From the NCBI RefSeq assembly GCF_016522065.1, contig NZ_JAEHFV010000001.1:1136221-1200220 (forward strand): a stretch of DNA of 64,000 nt. Direction: 5' to 3'. Below the pieces are notes generated by a model. The model was given only the letters and a program-made list of their open reading frames with translations. It ran no database searches and was not told where the DNA came from. The DNA comes from Flavobacterium agrisoli. GTDB taxonomy: Bacteria > Bacteroidota > Bacteroidia > Flavobacteriales > Flavobacteriaceae. This document shows positions 34,625 through 42,713 of the stretch, in pieces (positions within the stretch are counted from its first letter, which is position 1; every line of letters begins with the position of its first letter). The translations under genes and the position numbers were made by a program.

Positions 34625-35248
34625 TTATTTTTTACAATTTTTTTGTGCTTCCAAAGCCCTATCCAATCCCCAATTAGGATCAAAAGCCGTTTGAGGTTTA
34701 AAAGTAGCAAAAAGTTCAATTGCTTTGTCCACTTGAGCACAAAGTGGCTTGGTATCAACTCCTGTCCATTTAGCTCCTCCCAGTTGATAATCGGCTTCGC
34801 CAAACACAATTCGCGGATTATTCGGGTCGATTGCCTTTCCTTTTGCATAAGCCTCCATGACTTTTGCCGAATATTTCATTCCGTTGGTCATCGGGTCAGC
34901 CACTACCCATGCCGTATAAATTAGTGCTTGAAGTGCATACAACTCGGCATTTTTATCATTTTTAAGAAACTCGGCATCCAAAGCATTTTGTGATTTGGTC
35001 AAAAGCAATTCAATTTGCGTTTTGTCTTTGACACTAAAAGCCGAAATAGTATTGATAAAAGCCACATAATAATTGGGCTGCCAATGATTGGGCTCGGCCG
35101 AAGCAATTCGTTCAAAAAGAGCCGAAGCTTCAGTTGTTTTTCCGTCTTTCCAAAGTCCCAGTGCTTTTTGCATTCCGTTTTCGTACTGACTTTGAGCAGT
35201 TAACAAACTGCAAATAAAAAAGGCTAATGAAGTGATAATTTTTGTCAT
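34625..35248 (-). CDS. Exported tetratricopeptide-type protein
   Basis: A 207-residue protein with a signal peptide ending LLTAQSQ. It has TPR-like helical repeats (ALGLWKDGKTTEASALFERI, NAELYALQALIYTAWVV, KGKAIDPNNPRIVFGEADYQ). It is encoded 19 bases upstream of the LytS-like kinase and could feed a periplasmic cue to it. The operon continues to the LytTR regulator. Confidence 0.83.
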   Translation of the reverse strand: MTKIITSLAFFICSLLTAQSQYENGMQKALGLWKDGKTTEASALFERIASAEPNHWQPNYYVAFINTISAFSVKDKTQIELLLTKSQNALDAEFLKNDKNAELYALQALIYTAWVVADPMTNGMKYSAKVMEAYAKGKAIDPNNPRIVFGEADYQLGGAKWTGVDTKPLCAQVDKAIELFATFKPQTAFDPNWGLDRALEAQKNCKK

Positions 35249-35300
35249 GATTTTTAGTTTTTTATTTGTTAATTGATTTGATAAATGAAACTTTTTATTT

Positions 35301-35588
35301 TAAGGTTCAAAGGAACAAAGTGACAAAGGTTCAGAGGTTTTAGGAATATCTCAAAGAAGTAGCTTTTCATTTCTTTTAGCCTTTGTCCCTTTGCATCTCT
35401 GGTACTTTGCACCTTCTTCTTAATTACCCTCCAAAAGTATTGCTGTTCCCGGGGTTATAAAATTTAATCCTACTGAATTGTTGAATAATGAGGATGAAGT
35501 GTTTTTTTGAGTTTCTAAGGAACTAAGATGCAAAGTTTCTGAGTTTTTTTCCGCTTAGATACTTAGCGACTTAGAAACTTAGCGGCTT
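35301..35588. repeat. Dispersed flavobacterial repeats in a gene-free gap
   Basis: The 35249-35591 gap holds no gene. It carries AAGGTTCAAAGGAACAAAGT (from 35303) facing an imperfect inverted partner ending at about 35414. A second pair, CTAAGGAACTAAGATGCAAA near 35515 and CTTAGATACTTAGCGACTTA near 35553, is also inverted. Similar ACTTAG/AAAGTT repeats occur at 42.2, 42.7 and 52.9 kb. Confidence 0.6.
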
Positions 35589-35591
35589 TCG

Positions 35592-37751
35592 CTACAAATT
35601 CTTCAACTGATTCTCCTTTTTATTATCACTAATTGTCCAAAAGAAGCCTACAAAAAAGAAACGATCTGCAGTGGGAATAATAGCTTGACGTTGATACACA
35701 CCATTTGAGTCTGCGTTTCTAGCATAATCGTATCCAAACACATTTTGCGTTCCCAAAATATTAGAAACCGAGAAGTACAAAATCTTTTGTGTAGTGAGCA
35801 AATAGGCCCAATTAAAACTCAAACTATTGTATGATTTGGTTTTTCCGTTCATAAATTGTGATTGGTTAGGATCGTTAAAAGGTCGCCCGGAACTAAAACT
35901 ATTGGTAAACCCAATTTGCGATTTCCAGTCGGTGATAAAATATTTAGCTACTACAGATAACGAATGATTTGCAATAAAACTAGGCGTTGCCCTTGTTGGA
36001 AAATTCTTGTACTGCCGTTCCGAATCGATATAAGAATAGGAAACCCAATATTCTAAATTTTTGTACAAATTACTATCTCTCCAATACAATTCAAATCCTT
36101 TGGCATAACCCGAACCATTATTATTAAAAACCGAATTATACTGAATTTCCGGAGTATCGTATTGTACCAAATTTCGATAATCTTTATAATACAAATCAGC
36201 TCTTAAAATTTGCCCCGGTTTGGTAAACTGATAATTCAAAATGTAATGCTTGGCTTTCTCGCTTTCAAACTGATGAAATTTGGAATATTTAATATAATTG
36301 GAAATCGGAGTTTGCGAAAAATCGCCATAAGCAAAAGAAAACTGACTGTTTTTTGAAACTTTATAAGCAATAGAAGCTCTTGGAGCAATTCTGTTTTCAT
36401 GAAGCAAACTAGTATTCGAATAGCGTAAACCTGTCTTAAAAGCTAATTTTTTTGAAAACAACAACTCGGCTTCTGTATAGGCCGCAAAAATATTGGAATT
36501 ATAGCCATTAGTGACGTCAATTGCCCTATTGTCATAATAATTCTCATCAAATTCTGTAATAAAATAATCAGTTCCAAAAGACAATTTGAAATAATTAGAA
36601 AAATTCTTTCGCAACTTTAACTTCAATTGTGCTGCATTTTCGTCGGTATTCAAATCGGCAACATCGTATTTTAATTTGTTTTTACTTAATCCGTAACTCA
36701 ATCCAGAAGTGAGCTGCCAACCAGTTCCGAAACTTCCTTTGTAAGACGAATTCAAATAAAAATTATTATTATTCATATCGGTACGGATTGGATTTTCGAA
36801 ATTGATATTTTGCTGATTTAAATCGAATTGCTCCGAATCAAAAGCAGCATATAATTTAAAAATTCCATTATTGAATTTATATCGGTAAACTGCTTCTCCT
36901 CCCAAAGATTGATACGGATTATTCCATACTACATTTTGCGGAACCACCGCTTGATAGGGCGCTAAATTGATATAGGAAAGATTCATACTCAACGAACTTT
37001 TTCCCCATTTTTGCGTGTTTCCCACACCTAAACCTACTGTCATGAACGAAATATCCGTTTTTTCATGATCTTCCTCATCTTGCGTATTCAAGAGCAAAAC
37101 GCTCGATAAAGCCTCGCCGTATTCGGCCGAATAACCGCCAGTCGAGAAAGCAATTCCGCTAAATAAAAAAGGCGAAAATCGACTGCGAGTCGGCACATTG
37201 TTCGTGGTTGCGCCGTACGGTTGCGCCACCCGAATACCATCTACAAAAGTTTGGGTTTCGCTAGCCTCACCACCACGAACAAACAAACGCCCGTCTTCGC
37301 CAACGGTTTGTGTTCCGGGCAAAGTTTGCAGAGCGGCCACTATATTTCCGGCAGAACCAGCTGTAGTAACAATATCCAAAGGTTTTAAAACCGAAACCCG
37401 TGCTTTATCGCCCGATTCTAAAACGCCAGCGGTTATCACGACAGCATCTAACGAATTGATATTATCCCGGAGTTTGAAAACTTGGTTTTTGCAATTCTTC
37501 GGATCAATTTCGGTTTTTAAGGTTTCCAATTCTAAAAAACTGACAACCAAAATAACCGAGTCCGTTTTATCAGTTTCAAACAAAAACTGACCATTTTCGT
37601 CGCTTGTTGCCCCATCGTAAGTGCCTTCAATAAAAACATTAGCGCCTTGAATAGGATTCCCTTTGGTATTGGTCACTTTTCCGGAAATAGTATTTTGCGC
37701 AATAGTAACGGCACAGACTAAGAATAAACAAAATATAATGCTGGCTTTCAT
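35592..37751 (-). CDS. TonB-dependent receptor with carboxypeptidase-like N-terminal domain
   Basis: A 719-residue outer-membrane receptor. Signal peptide (MKASIIFCLFLVCAVTIAQ), carboxypeptidase regulatory-like domain (NTISGKVTNTKGNPIQGANV), plug (VVITAGVLESGDKARVSVL, RLFVRGGEASETQTFVDGI) and a beta-barrel ending FFVGFFWTISD. There is no adjacent SusD, so it is a stand-alone TBDR, probably for a metal chelate, vitamin or peptide. The longer frame to 37859 adds 36 residues before the signal peptide and crosses the predicted promoter; it is rejected. Confidence 0.92.
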   Translation of the reverse strand: MKASIIFCLFLVCAVTIAQNTISGKVTNTKGNPIQGANVFIEGTYDGATSDENGQFLFETDKTDSVILVVSFLELETLKTEIDPKNCKNQVFKLRDNINSLDAVVITAGVLESGDKARVSVLKPLDIVTTAGSAGNIVAALQTLPGTQTVGEDGRLFVRGGEASETQTFVDGIRVAQPYGATTNNVPTRSRFSPFLFSGIAFSTGGYSAEYGEALSSVLLLNTQDEEDHEKTDISFMTVGLGVGNTQKWGKSSLSMNLSYINLAPYQAVVPQNVVWNNPYQSLGGEAVYRYKFNNGIFKLYAAFDSEQFDLNQQNINFENPIRTDMNNNNFYLNSSYKGSFGTGWQLTSGLSYGLSKNKLKYDVADLNTDENAAQLKLKLRKNFSNYFKLSFGTDYFITEFDENYYDNRAIDVTNGYNSNIFAAYTEAELLFSKKLAFKTGLRYSNTSLLHENRIAPRASIAYKVSKNSQFSFAYGDFSQTPISNYIKYSKFHQFESEKAKHYILNYQFTKPGQILRADLYYKDYRNLVQYDTPEIQYNSVFNNNGSGYAKGFELYWRDSNLYKNLEYWVSYSYIDSERQYKNFPTRATPSFIANHSLSVVAKYFITDWKSQIGFTNSFSSGRPFNDPNQSQFMNGKTKSYNSLSFNWAYLLTTQKILYFSVSNILGTQNVFGYDYARNADSNGVYQRQAIIPTADRFFFVGFFWTISDNKKENQLKNL

Positions 37752-37771
37752 GGTTTTTGATTTTAATGATT

Positions 37772-37801
37772 CAAAAGTATTTCCAATCAAAATCATTACA
37801 A
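37772..37801 (-). promoter_or_regulatory. Candidate promoter of the TonB-dependent receptor
   Basis: Minus-strand TTTG-containing -33 element (CAA at 37799-37801 on the plus strand) and TACTTTTG -7 element (37772-37779) with a 19-base spacer. The ATG at 37751 follows 20 bases later. Confidence 0.5.
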
Positions 37802-37876
37802 ATAATAAGCTACCGAACTGCCGAATTTTTAGGATGAATTGCGTAATTTTAGTTTTCATTACTAACTTTTATCTCA

Positions 37877-38335
37877 ATGAAAAATTCCATTTTGCTTGCT
37901 CTGCTTTTGATTTTTACAGTACCTATTTATTCACAAGAACAAAAAAACAGCTACGATGAAGCGTTAGCAAAATCCTTACATGCCGATGAGGACGGAATGA
38001 AAAATTACGTATTTTGTCTTTTAAAAGCTGGAAACTACACCGCTGCTTCTAAAGATGAATCACAAAAATTATTTAAAGGACATATGGCAACTATCTACAA
38101 ATTAGCCCAAGATAAAAAATTGATTATCACGGGTTCTTTTATGCCAAATGAAAAAAATTATATGGGAATTTTCATTTTTAATGTGGAAACCATTGCAGAA
38201 GCCGAAGCTCTTGTTGTCAACGACCCCGCAATAAAAGCACATTTAATAGATATTGAATTAATCCCATGGGTCTCGAGTGCGGCATTACAAGAGGTAACCA
38301 AAATTCACCCTAAAATTGCTAAAACTAAATTTTAA
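37877..38335 (+). CDS. Exported YCII-related protein
   Basis: A 152-residue protein with a signal peptide (FTVPIYSQ) followed by a YCII-like ferredoxin-like domain (FCLLKAGNYTAASKDESQKL, MGIFIFNVETIAEAEALVVN, HLIDIELIPWV). YCII proteins resemble muconolactone isomerase; function is unclear. It opens a four-gene run with gaps of 3, 3 and 1 bases. Confidence 0.82.
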   Translation: MKNSILLALLLIFTVPIYSQEQKNSYDEALAKSLHADEDGMKNYVFCLLKAGNYTAASKDESQKLFKGHMATIYKLAQDKKLIITGSFMPNEKNYMGIFIFNVETIAEAEALVVNDPAIKAHLIDIELIPWVSSAALQEVTKIHPKIAKTKF

Positions 38336-38338
38336 ATT

Positions 38339-38896
38339 ATGAAAACCGAAAAAGAAAAAATGATTTCGGGCGAGTATTACAATGCTTTTGATCCCGAATT
38401 GGTAAAAGGTCGGAGGAGAGCAAAAAACCTTTTACATAGCCTGAATATAACCGAATACCGAGTAACCAAAAAAGCAAAAGAAATCGTGTCCGAATTGATT
38501 CCGAATGCGGGCAAAAACCTGTACATAGAACCCCCTTTTCATTGCGATTATGGCTATAATATTTTTTGCGGCGAAAACGTGTATTTTAACGTTAATTGTG
38601 TCGTACTCGATTGTGCTCCTGTTACGCTAGGGAACAATGTTTTTATAGCACCCAATGTTCAAATTTACACCGCTTCGCACCCACTCGATGCCGAATTGCG
38701 AAAGACACTCGAAAATGCACTGCCAGTAACCGTTGGGGACGATTGTTGGATTGGCGGAAATACCGTTCTTTGTCCGGGTGTTACCATTGGAAAAGGTTGT
38801 GTGATTGGTGCTGGTTCTGTAGTAACTAAAGACATTCCGGATAATTCATTGGCGGTTGGAAATCCGGCAAAAGTAATTCGAAAATTAAATCAATAA
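38339..38896 (+). CDS. Maltose/sugar O-acetyltransferase family protein
   Basis: A 185-residue member of the maltose/galactoside acetyltransferase family. An N-terminal Mac domain (EKMISGEYYNAFDPELVKGR) precedes left-handed beta-helix hexapeptides (YNIFCGENVYFNVNCVVLD, VTIGKGCVIGAGSVVTKDIP). The catalytic His is in TASHPLD. It transfers acetyl from acetyl-CoA to a sugar hydroxyl; the acceptor is unknown. Confidence 0.92.
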   Translation: MKTEKEKMISGEYYNAFDPELVKGRRRAKNLLHSLNITEYRVTKKAKEIVSELIPNAGKNLYIEPPFHCDYGYNIFCGENVYFNVNCVVLDCAPVTLGNNVFIAPNVQIYTASHPLDAELRKTLENALPVTVGDDCWIGGNTVLCPGVTIGKGCVIGAGSVVTKDIPDNSLAVGNPAKVIRKLNQ

Positions 38897-38899
38897 AAT

Positions 38900-39160
38900 A
38901 TGCCACATCTTTTAGCAAAACTTAAAAATGTACCATTGCTCTCCATCAAAGAAGTTTTAGAAAACGACAAAGAATTTCACGCCAGTAAAGGCATGTTTTT
39001 AAAACAATTATGGCAAAATGCCGACAATGAAAATGAAGTAGTATTTCTTTTTGAAGTAAACGATCTTCAACAAACCAAGCAGTTAATTACTCAATTACAT
39101 TCGGAAACTTTGGCTCAAAATCCAGACGCTAATTTGCCCGATATGACTTATCTACAATAA
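38900..39160 (+). CDS. Small protein of unknown function
   Basis: An 86-residue protein with no signal peptide or recognised motif. It has the strand/helix pattern of a small ferredoxin-like domain (ENEVVFLFEVNDLQQTKQLI). It lies between the acetyltransferase and the VOC protein with gaps of 3 and 1 bases, so it is surely part of the operon. Confidence 0.75.
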   Translation: MPHLLAKLKNVPLLSIKEVLENDKEFHASKGMFLKQLWQNADNENEVVFLFEVNDLQQTKQLITQLHSETLAQNPDANLPDMTYLQ

Positions 39161-39161
39161 A

Positions 39162-39551
39162 ATGCTATCACTAAATAAAGTTCACCATATTGCTATTATT
39201 TGCAGTGATTACGATAAATCGAAAGAGTTTTACACTTCCGTTTTAGGTCTAAAAATCATTCGAGAAGTGTATCGCGAAGAACGTGATTCATATAAATTAG
39301 ATTTGGCTTTAAATGACAATTATATCATCGAATTATTTTCATTCACAAATCCTCCCAAACGAGTTTCTCGACCCGAAGCAATGGGATTGCGCCATTTGGC
39401 TTTTGAGGTTGATAATTTAGATGTAACCGTTTCGTTTTTAAAAGAAAACAACATCAATTCCGAACCCATTCGTATAGATGAATTTACTCAAAAACGATTT
39501 ACCTTCATCGCCGATCCTGATGATCTACCTATTGAATTTTACGAAAAGTAA
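39162..39551 (+). CDS. VOC superfamily protein, glyoxalase-like
   Basis: A 129-residue vicinal-oxygen-chelate protein. Candidate metal ligands are in VHHIAIICSDYDKS (His), IIELFSF (Glu), LRHLAFEVDNLD (His) and the C-terminal PIEFYEK (Glu), all four positions being present. It resembles the YaeR/glyoxalase I-like group rather than true lactoylglutathione lyase. It ends the four-gene run. Confidence 0.88.
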   Translation: MLSLNKVHHIAIICSDYDKSKEFYTSVLGLKIIREVYREERDSYKLDLALNDNYIIELFSFTNPPKRVSRPEAMGLRHLAFEVDNLDVTVSFLKENNINSEPIRIDEFTQKRFTFIADPDDLPIEFYEK

Positions 39552-39617
39552 AATATTGATTTTTTTGTAAAAAGTTAAAATACTGTTTTTAAAACCCGTT
39601 ATCCGAATTCTAATACG

Positions 39618-39625
39618 TAAATTTG
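39618..39625 (+). promoter_or_regulatory. -7 element upstream of the second CLC gene
   Basis: TAAATTTG matches TAnnTTTG. The predicted transcript begins near 39632, so the GTG at 39643 or the ATG at 39661 could start translation; the ATG is preferred. No clear -33 TTG. Confidence 0.45.
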
Positions 39626-39660
39626 CATCCGCATTGTGAGAGGTGCAAATAAATAACTAC

Positions 39661-40944
39661 ATGATGAATAAAACGGCGCAAATCAAAAAAAATCATCAAT
39701 TAATCAAATTCAAAAAACTAGTAATTGTTTCTATTTTAATTGGATTTTTATCTGCTTTATTAGGATTAACACTAAAAAAAGCAACCGAATATTACGAAGA
39801 AATCTTTTTCCATCAGGCAACTGTAAATCCTTGGTTATACGTACTTTTTCCGGTTTTCGGATTATCTGTGATTTATTTCTTACGCCTTTATATGTTTAAG
39901 AAAAAAGAAAACAAAGGCATCAAAGAAGTCTTTGAAAGCACACAATCCAAATCAAAAAACTTACCTTCTTATAAAATTCCGTCGCACACTATTAATGGTT
40001 TATTGACTGTTATTTTTGGTGGTTCAACCGGCATTGAAGTTTCTACAGTTGTAGCAACAGCCACTATTGGCTCGGTAGCACATGAAAAAGAAAATGTTTT
40101 TCGCCAATACAAAACCGAATTAATTTGTGCTGGCGTTGCTGCCGGTATAACCGCTTTGTTTAGCAGTCCTATAGCGGGATTATTATTTGCCTACGAAGTA
40201 ATTTCAAATAAAGTAACACGCGCTTTTATCATTTCTAATCTGGTTGCGGTGAGCCTTGCTTATGGCTTGTTGGCCATTTTGAACGAAGAGCCTTTATTTG
40301 CTGTGTCTATCACTACTTGGCATCTAAGAGCCATTCCGTATTTTATTCTTTTGGGAATTTTAGCCGGAATCAACTCGGTTTATTTAACGCGTTGCGTGCT
40401 GTTTTTCAAATCCAGATTTGCTAAAATCGAAGTTCATTATTATAAAATTTTATTAGGTTCTTTGGTTTTGAGCATTTCGCTTTTTGTATTTCCGCAATTA
40501 TACGGCGAAGGCTATCACGCCATTCAATCTATTGTAAACACTCAAGCCAATAGTACTCTTACGCTAACTTTGGCCATCACTTTTATCGGCATTTTAATTC
40601 TGAAACCAATTGTGACCTCCATCACTTTAGCCTCAGGTGGCGATGGAGGTGTTTTTGCCCCTAGTTTGTTTATTGGAGCCTTTTTAGGATTGTTGCTGTC
40701 CTTGTTTTTAAACACCTTTTTTCATGCCAACATCATTCCTTTAAACTTTATGGTTATTGGCATGGCTGCTGTTTTAAGTGCCAGTATCCACGCTCCTTTT
40801 ACGGCTATATTTTTAGTTTGCGGATTAACAAATAACTACACCTTATTTGTTCCGATTTTGGTGGTTTGTTTGATATCCAAGTACACCGCCAAACGCATTT
40901 ACCCTAAAACGGTTTATACTTTTAGTCCAAATCTTTCCAATTAA
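39661..40944 (+). CDS. CLC family chloride channel/antiporter
   Basis: A 427-residue CLC protein with about ten membrane segments. The Glu motif reads GGSTGIEVSTVVATATIGS (Glu126 as the gating position), and the third motif GGDGGVFAPSLFIGA is the canonical GxFxP. It therefore looks chloride/proton-type, unlike the CLC at 4040. It starts MMNKTAQ; a GTG 18 bases upstream would add six residues. The HPP-family gene follows 6 bases later, suggesting cotranscription. Confidence 0.87.
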   Translation: MMNKTAQIKKNHQLIKFKKLVIVSILIGFLSALLGLTLKKATEYYEEIFFHQATVNPWLYVLFPVFGLSVIYFLRLYMFKKKENKGIKEVFESTQSKSKNLPSYKIPSHTINGLLTVIFGGSTGIEVSTVVATATIGSVAHEKENVFRQYKTELICAGVAAGITALFSSPIAGLLFAYEVISNKVTRAFIISNLVAVSLAYGLLAILNEEPLFAVSITTWHLRAIPYFILLGILAGINSVYLTRCVLFFKSRFAKIEVHYYKILLGSLVLSISLFVFPQLYGEGYHAIQSIVNTQANSTLTLTLAITFIGILILKPIVTSITLASGGDGGVFAPSLFIGAFLGLLLSLFLNTFFHANIIPLNFMVIGMAAVLSASIHAPFTAIFLVCGLTNNYTLFVPILVVCLISKYTAKRIYPKTVYTFSPNLSN

Positions 40945-40950
40945 AAAGCA

Positions 40951-41550
40951 ATGGCGACACAAAAAATAAAGCGCGGGTATCGTAAAACCCGCTACATTTT
41001 GTATAAAGAAACTTTAATTGATTTTAAAGAACAATTTTGGTCGTTTTTAGGCTCGTTTGTCGGAATTGGCATTTTATCCTACATCCAAACCAAACATTTT
41101 TCGGGCAATGATGCCGTGTACTTAATTGGTTCGTTCGGCGCTTCGAGTGTGTTGGTTTACGGCATTATTCAGAGTCCTTTCTCGCAACCCCGAAATTTAA
41201 TTGGTGGTCATTTAATTTCGGCCTTTATTGGTGTTAGCGTAAATTATCTAATTCCGAATACGGTTTGGATTGCGGCTCCACTTGCGGTTTCTTTATCCAT
41301 CGTGTTCATGCAAATCACCAAAACACTACACCCTCCTGGTGGTGCCACGGCTTTAATTGCTATTATCGGAAGCGAAAAAATCAAATCGTTGGGATATTGG
41401 TACCTCGTATCGCCTACTTTGGTTGGCGTTTTTATCTTGTTTGTAACGGCATTAATTTTTAACAACATGACGCCGAGCCGACAATATCCAAGCCACAGTA
41501 CTTACCACAAATACTACCATAAAATTAGAAAACGATTAACCAAACAGTAG
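40951..41550 (+). CDS. HPP family membrane protein
   Basis: A 199-residue protein of the HPP family with about four to five membrane helices. The family's name motif is seen as KTLHPPGGATALIA, and GSFGASSVLVYGIIQSPFSQ with PRNLIGGHLISAFIG is its first signature. Some HPP proteins are linked to nitrite transport; others act beside CBS domains. The neighbour CLC suggests a role in ion balance, but this is not established. Confidence 0.9.
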   Translation: MATQKIKRGYRKTRYILYKETLIDFKEQFWSFLGSFVGIGILSYIQTKHFSGNDAVYLIGSFGASSVLVYGIIQSPFSQPRNLIGGHLISAFIGVSVNYLIPNTVWIAAPLAVSLSIVFMQITKTLHPPGGATALIAIIGSEKIKSLGYWYLVSPTLVGVFILFVTALIFNNMTPSRQYPSHSTYHKYYHKIRKRLTKQ

Positions 41551-41603
41551 TAAACTCACTATCAAACAAAAACGTTTTTTTTGAATAAAAAAATTTAATG
41601 TAA

Positions 41604-41634
41604 TTGGTATTAAAACGGATTAAATGTACCTTTG
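41604..41634 (+). promoter_or_regulatory. Promoter of the pRiA4b ORF-3-like gene
   Basis: TTG (41604-41606), then 20 bases, then TACCTTTG (41627-41634), a good match to the Bacteroidota promoter. The ATG at 41656 follows 21 bases later, and the upstream alternative start at 41632 would overlap the promoter. Confidence 0.55.
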
Positions 41635-41655
41635 AACATTATAAAAACAACGATT

Positions 41656-42198
41656 ATGGTTTACAAATTCAGAGTAATCTTAGACGCCGAAGAAGATATT
41701 TTCAGAGATATTGCAATATTAAAAGAAGATACTTTAGAAGATTTACACAATGCTATTTTTAATGCATTTGGGTTTGATGGAATGGACGTAGCTTCGTTTT
41801 ACACTTGCGATGATACGTGGAATCAAGAAGACGAAATCCCGCTTTTTGACACAGGCGATATTCCCGGAGAACAACGCATTATGAGCGATTATACTCTTGA
41901 AGATATTTTGCACGAGGATAACACCAAAATCATTTATGTTTACGATTTTATAAACATGTGGACTTTTTTGGTGGAATTAGCCGCTATAGAAGATCAAATT
42001 GTTGGAAATACGTATCCAGAAACTTTATTTTCGCACGGAGAAATGCCTGCCGAAGCCACCGAAAAAAACTTCGAAGCCGATGACATGCACAATGATATTT
42101 ATGGCGAATTTGAGGACGATTTAGACGAAGACGACCTCGACATGTTTACCGGAGACGATAGCTTCGAAGATTACGGATTTGAGGAGAATTGGAATTAA
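41656..42198 (+). CDS. Plasmid pRiA4b ORF-3-like protein
   Basis: A 180-residue acidic protein of the pRiA4b ORF-3 family: VYKFRVILDAEEDIFRDIAI opens the domain and LHNAIFNAFGFDGMDVASFY is its central helix. The last 45 residues are almost all Asp and Glu, an extreme acidic tail. Members are found near transposons and in many chromosomes; the function is unknown. Confidence 0.87.
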   Translation: MVYKFRVILDAEEDIFRDIAILKEDTLEDLHNAIFNAFGFDGMDVASFYTCDDTWNQEDEIPLFDTGDIPGEQRIMSDYTLEDILHEDNTKIIYVYDFINMWTFLVELAAIEDQIVGNTYPETLFSHGEMPAEATEKNFEADDMHNDIYGEFEDDLDEDDLDMFTGDDSFEDYGFEENWN

Positions 42199-42214
42199 GA
42201 AGAAGCTACTAAGA

Positions 42215-42239
42215 TTTTGAGTTACTAAGTTGCTAAGTT
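42215..42239 (+). repeat. Left inverted repeat flanking the four-helix-bundle gene
   Basis: TTTTGAGTTACTAAGTTGCT begins this 25-base repeat; its inverted partner is at 42687-42711 (22 of 25 positions match). The two face each other across the gene at 42309-42668. Confidence 0.6.
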
Positions 42240-42308
42240 TTTTTAGATTTATTTTAATTAAGTTTTATCTTACTTTTGAGGAATATTCAAATTCTAATTA
42301 AACTTTAA

Positions 42309-42668
42309 ATGAGCACATTTAGGAAACTTTTAATTTGGCAAAAGTCAATGACTTTAGTCACCAAAATTTATCAAGAGACAAAACATTTTCCGAAAGAAGA
42401 AATATTTGGATTAACTTCACAACTTAGAAGAAGCTCCATTTCAATTCCGAGTAACATTGCCGAAGGTTTTGGTAGAGAAACAAATAAAGATTTTTTACGT
42501 TTTTTGAATATTTCAATTGGTTCTTTGTTTGAAATGCAAACCCAACTCGAAATTGCCAAAAACATTTCATACATAAACAACGAACAATTTAACAACTTAT
42601 ATGAGGATAGTCGAGAGGTCGAAAGAATGATAGTTTCCTTCACTAAAAAAATAAAAGAAGAAAACTAG
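42309..42668 (+). CDS. Four-helix-bundle protein of the 23S rRNA intervening-sequence family
   Basis: A 119-residue helical protein of the family named after ORFs in 23S rRNA intervening sequences (IVP, related to Avd of diversity-generating retroelements). The family signature is FGLTSQLRRSSISIPSNIAE, with preceding LIWQKSMTLVTKIYQETKHF and following LRFLNISIGSLFEMQTQLEI. Its biochemical role is unknown. Inverted repeats flank it closely on both sides, and its dispersal in bacteria suggests mobility. No upstream TAnnTTTG was seen. Confidence 0.92.
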   Translation: MSTFRKLLIWQKSMTLVTKIYQETKHFPKEEIFGLTSQLRRSSISIPSNIAEGFGRETNKDFLRFLNISIGSLFEMQTQLEIAKNISYINNEQFNNLYEDSREVERMIVSFTKKIKEEN

Positions 42669-42686
42669 AAAACTTAGAAGCTTAGC

Positions 42687-42711
42687 AACTTAGAAACTCA
42701 GCAACTCAAAA
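42687..42711 (+). repeat. Right inverted repeat flanking the four-helix-bundle gene
   Basis: AACTTAGAAACTCAGCAACT begins this partner of the repeat at 42215. It ends 2 bases before the ATG of the next gene. The block forms part of a run of ACTTAG units (42671-42711). Confidence 0.6.
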
Positions 42712-42713
42712 AA

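Noticed and set aside
42199..42308. tRNA gene in the gap before the four-helix-bundle gene
   Set aside because: The stretch is A/T-rich repeat without cloverleaf pairing or a TTCRA arm.
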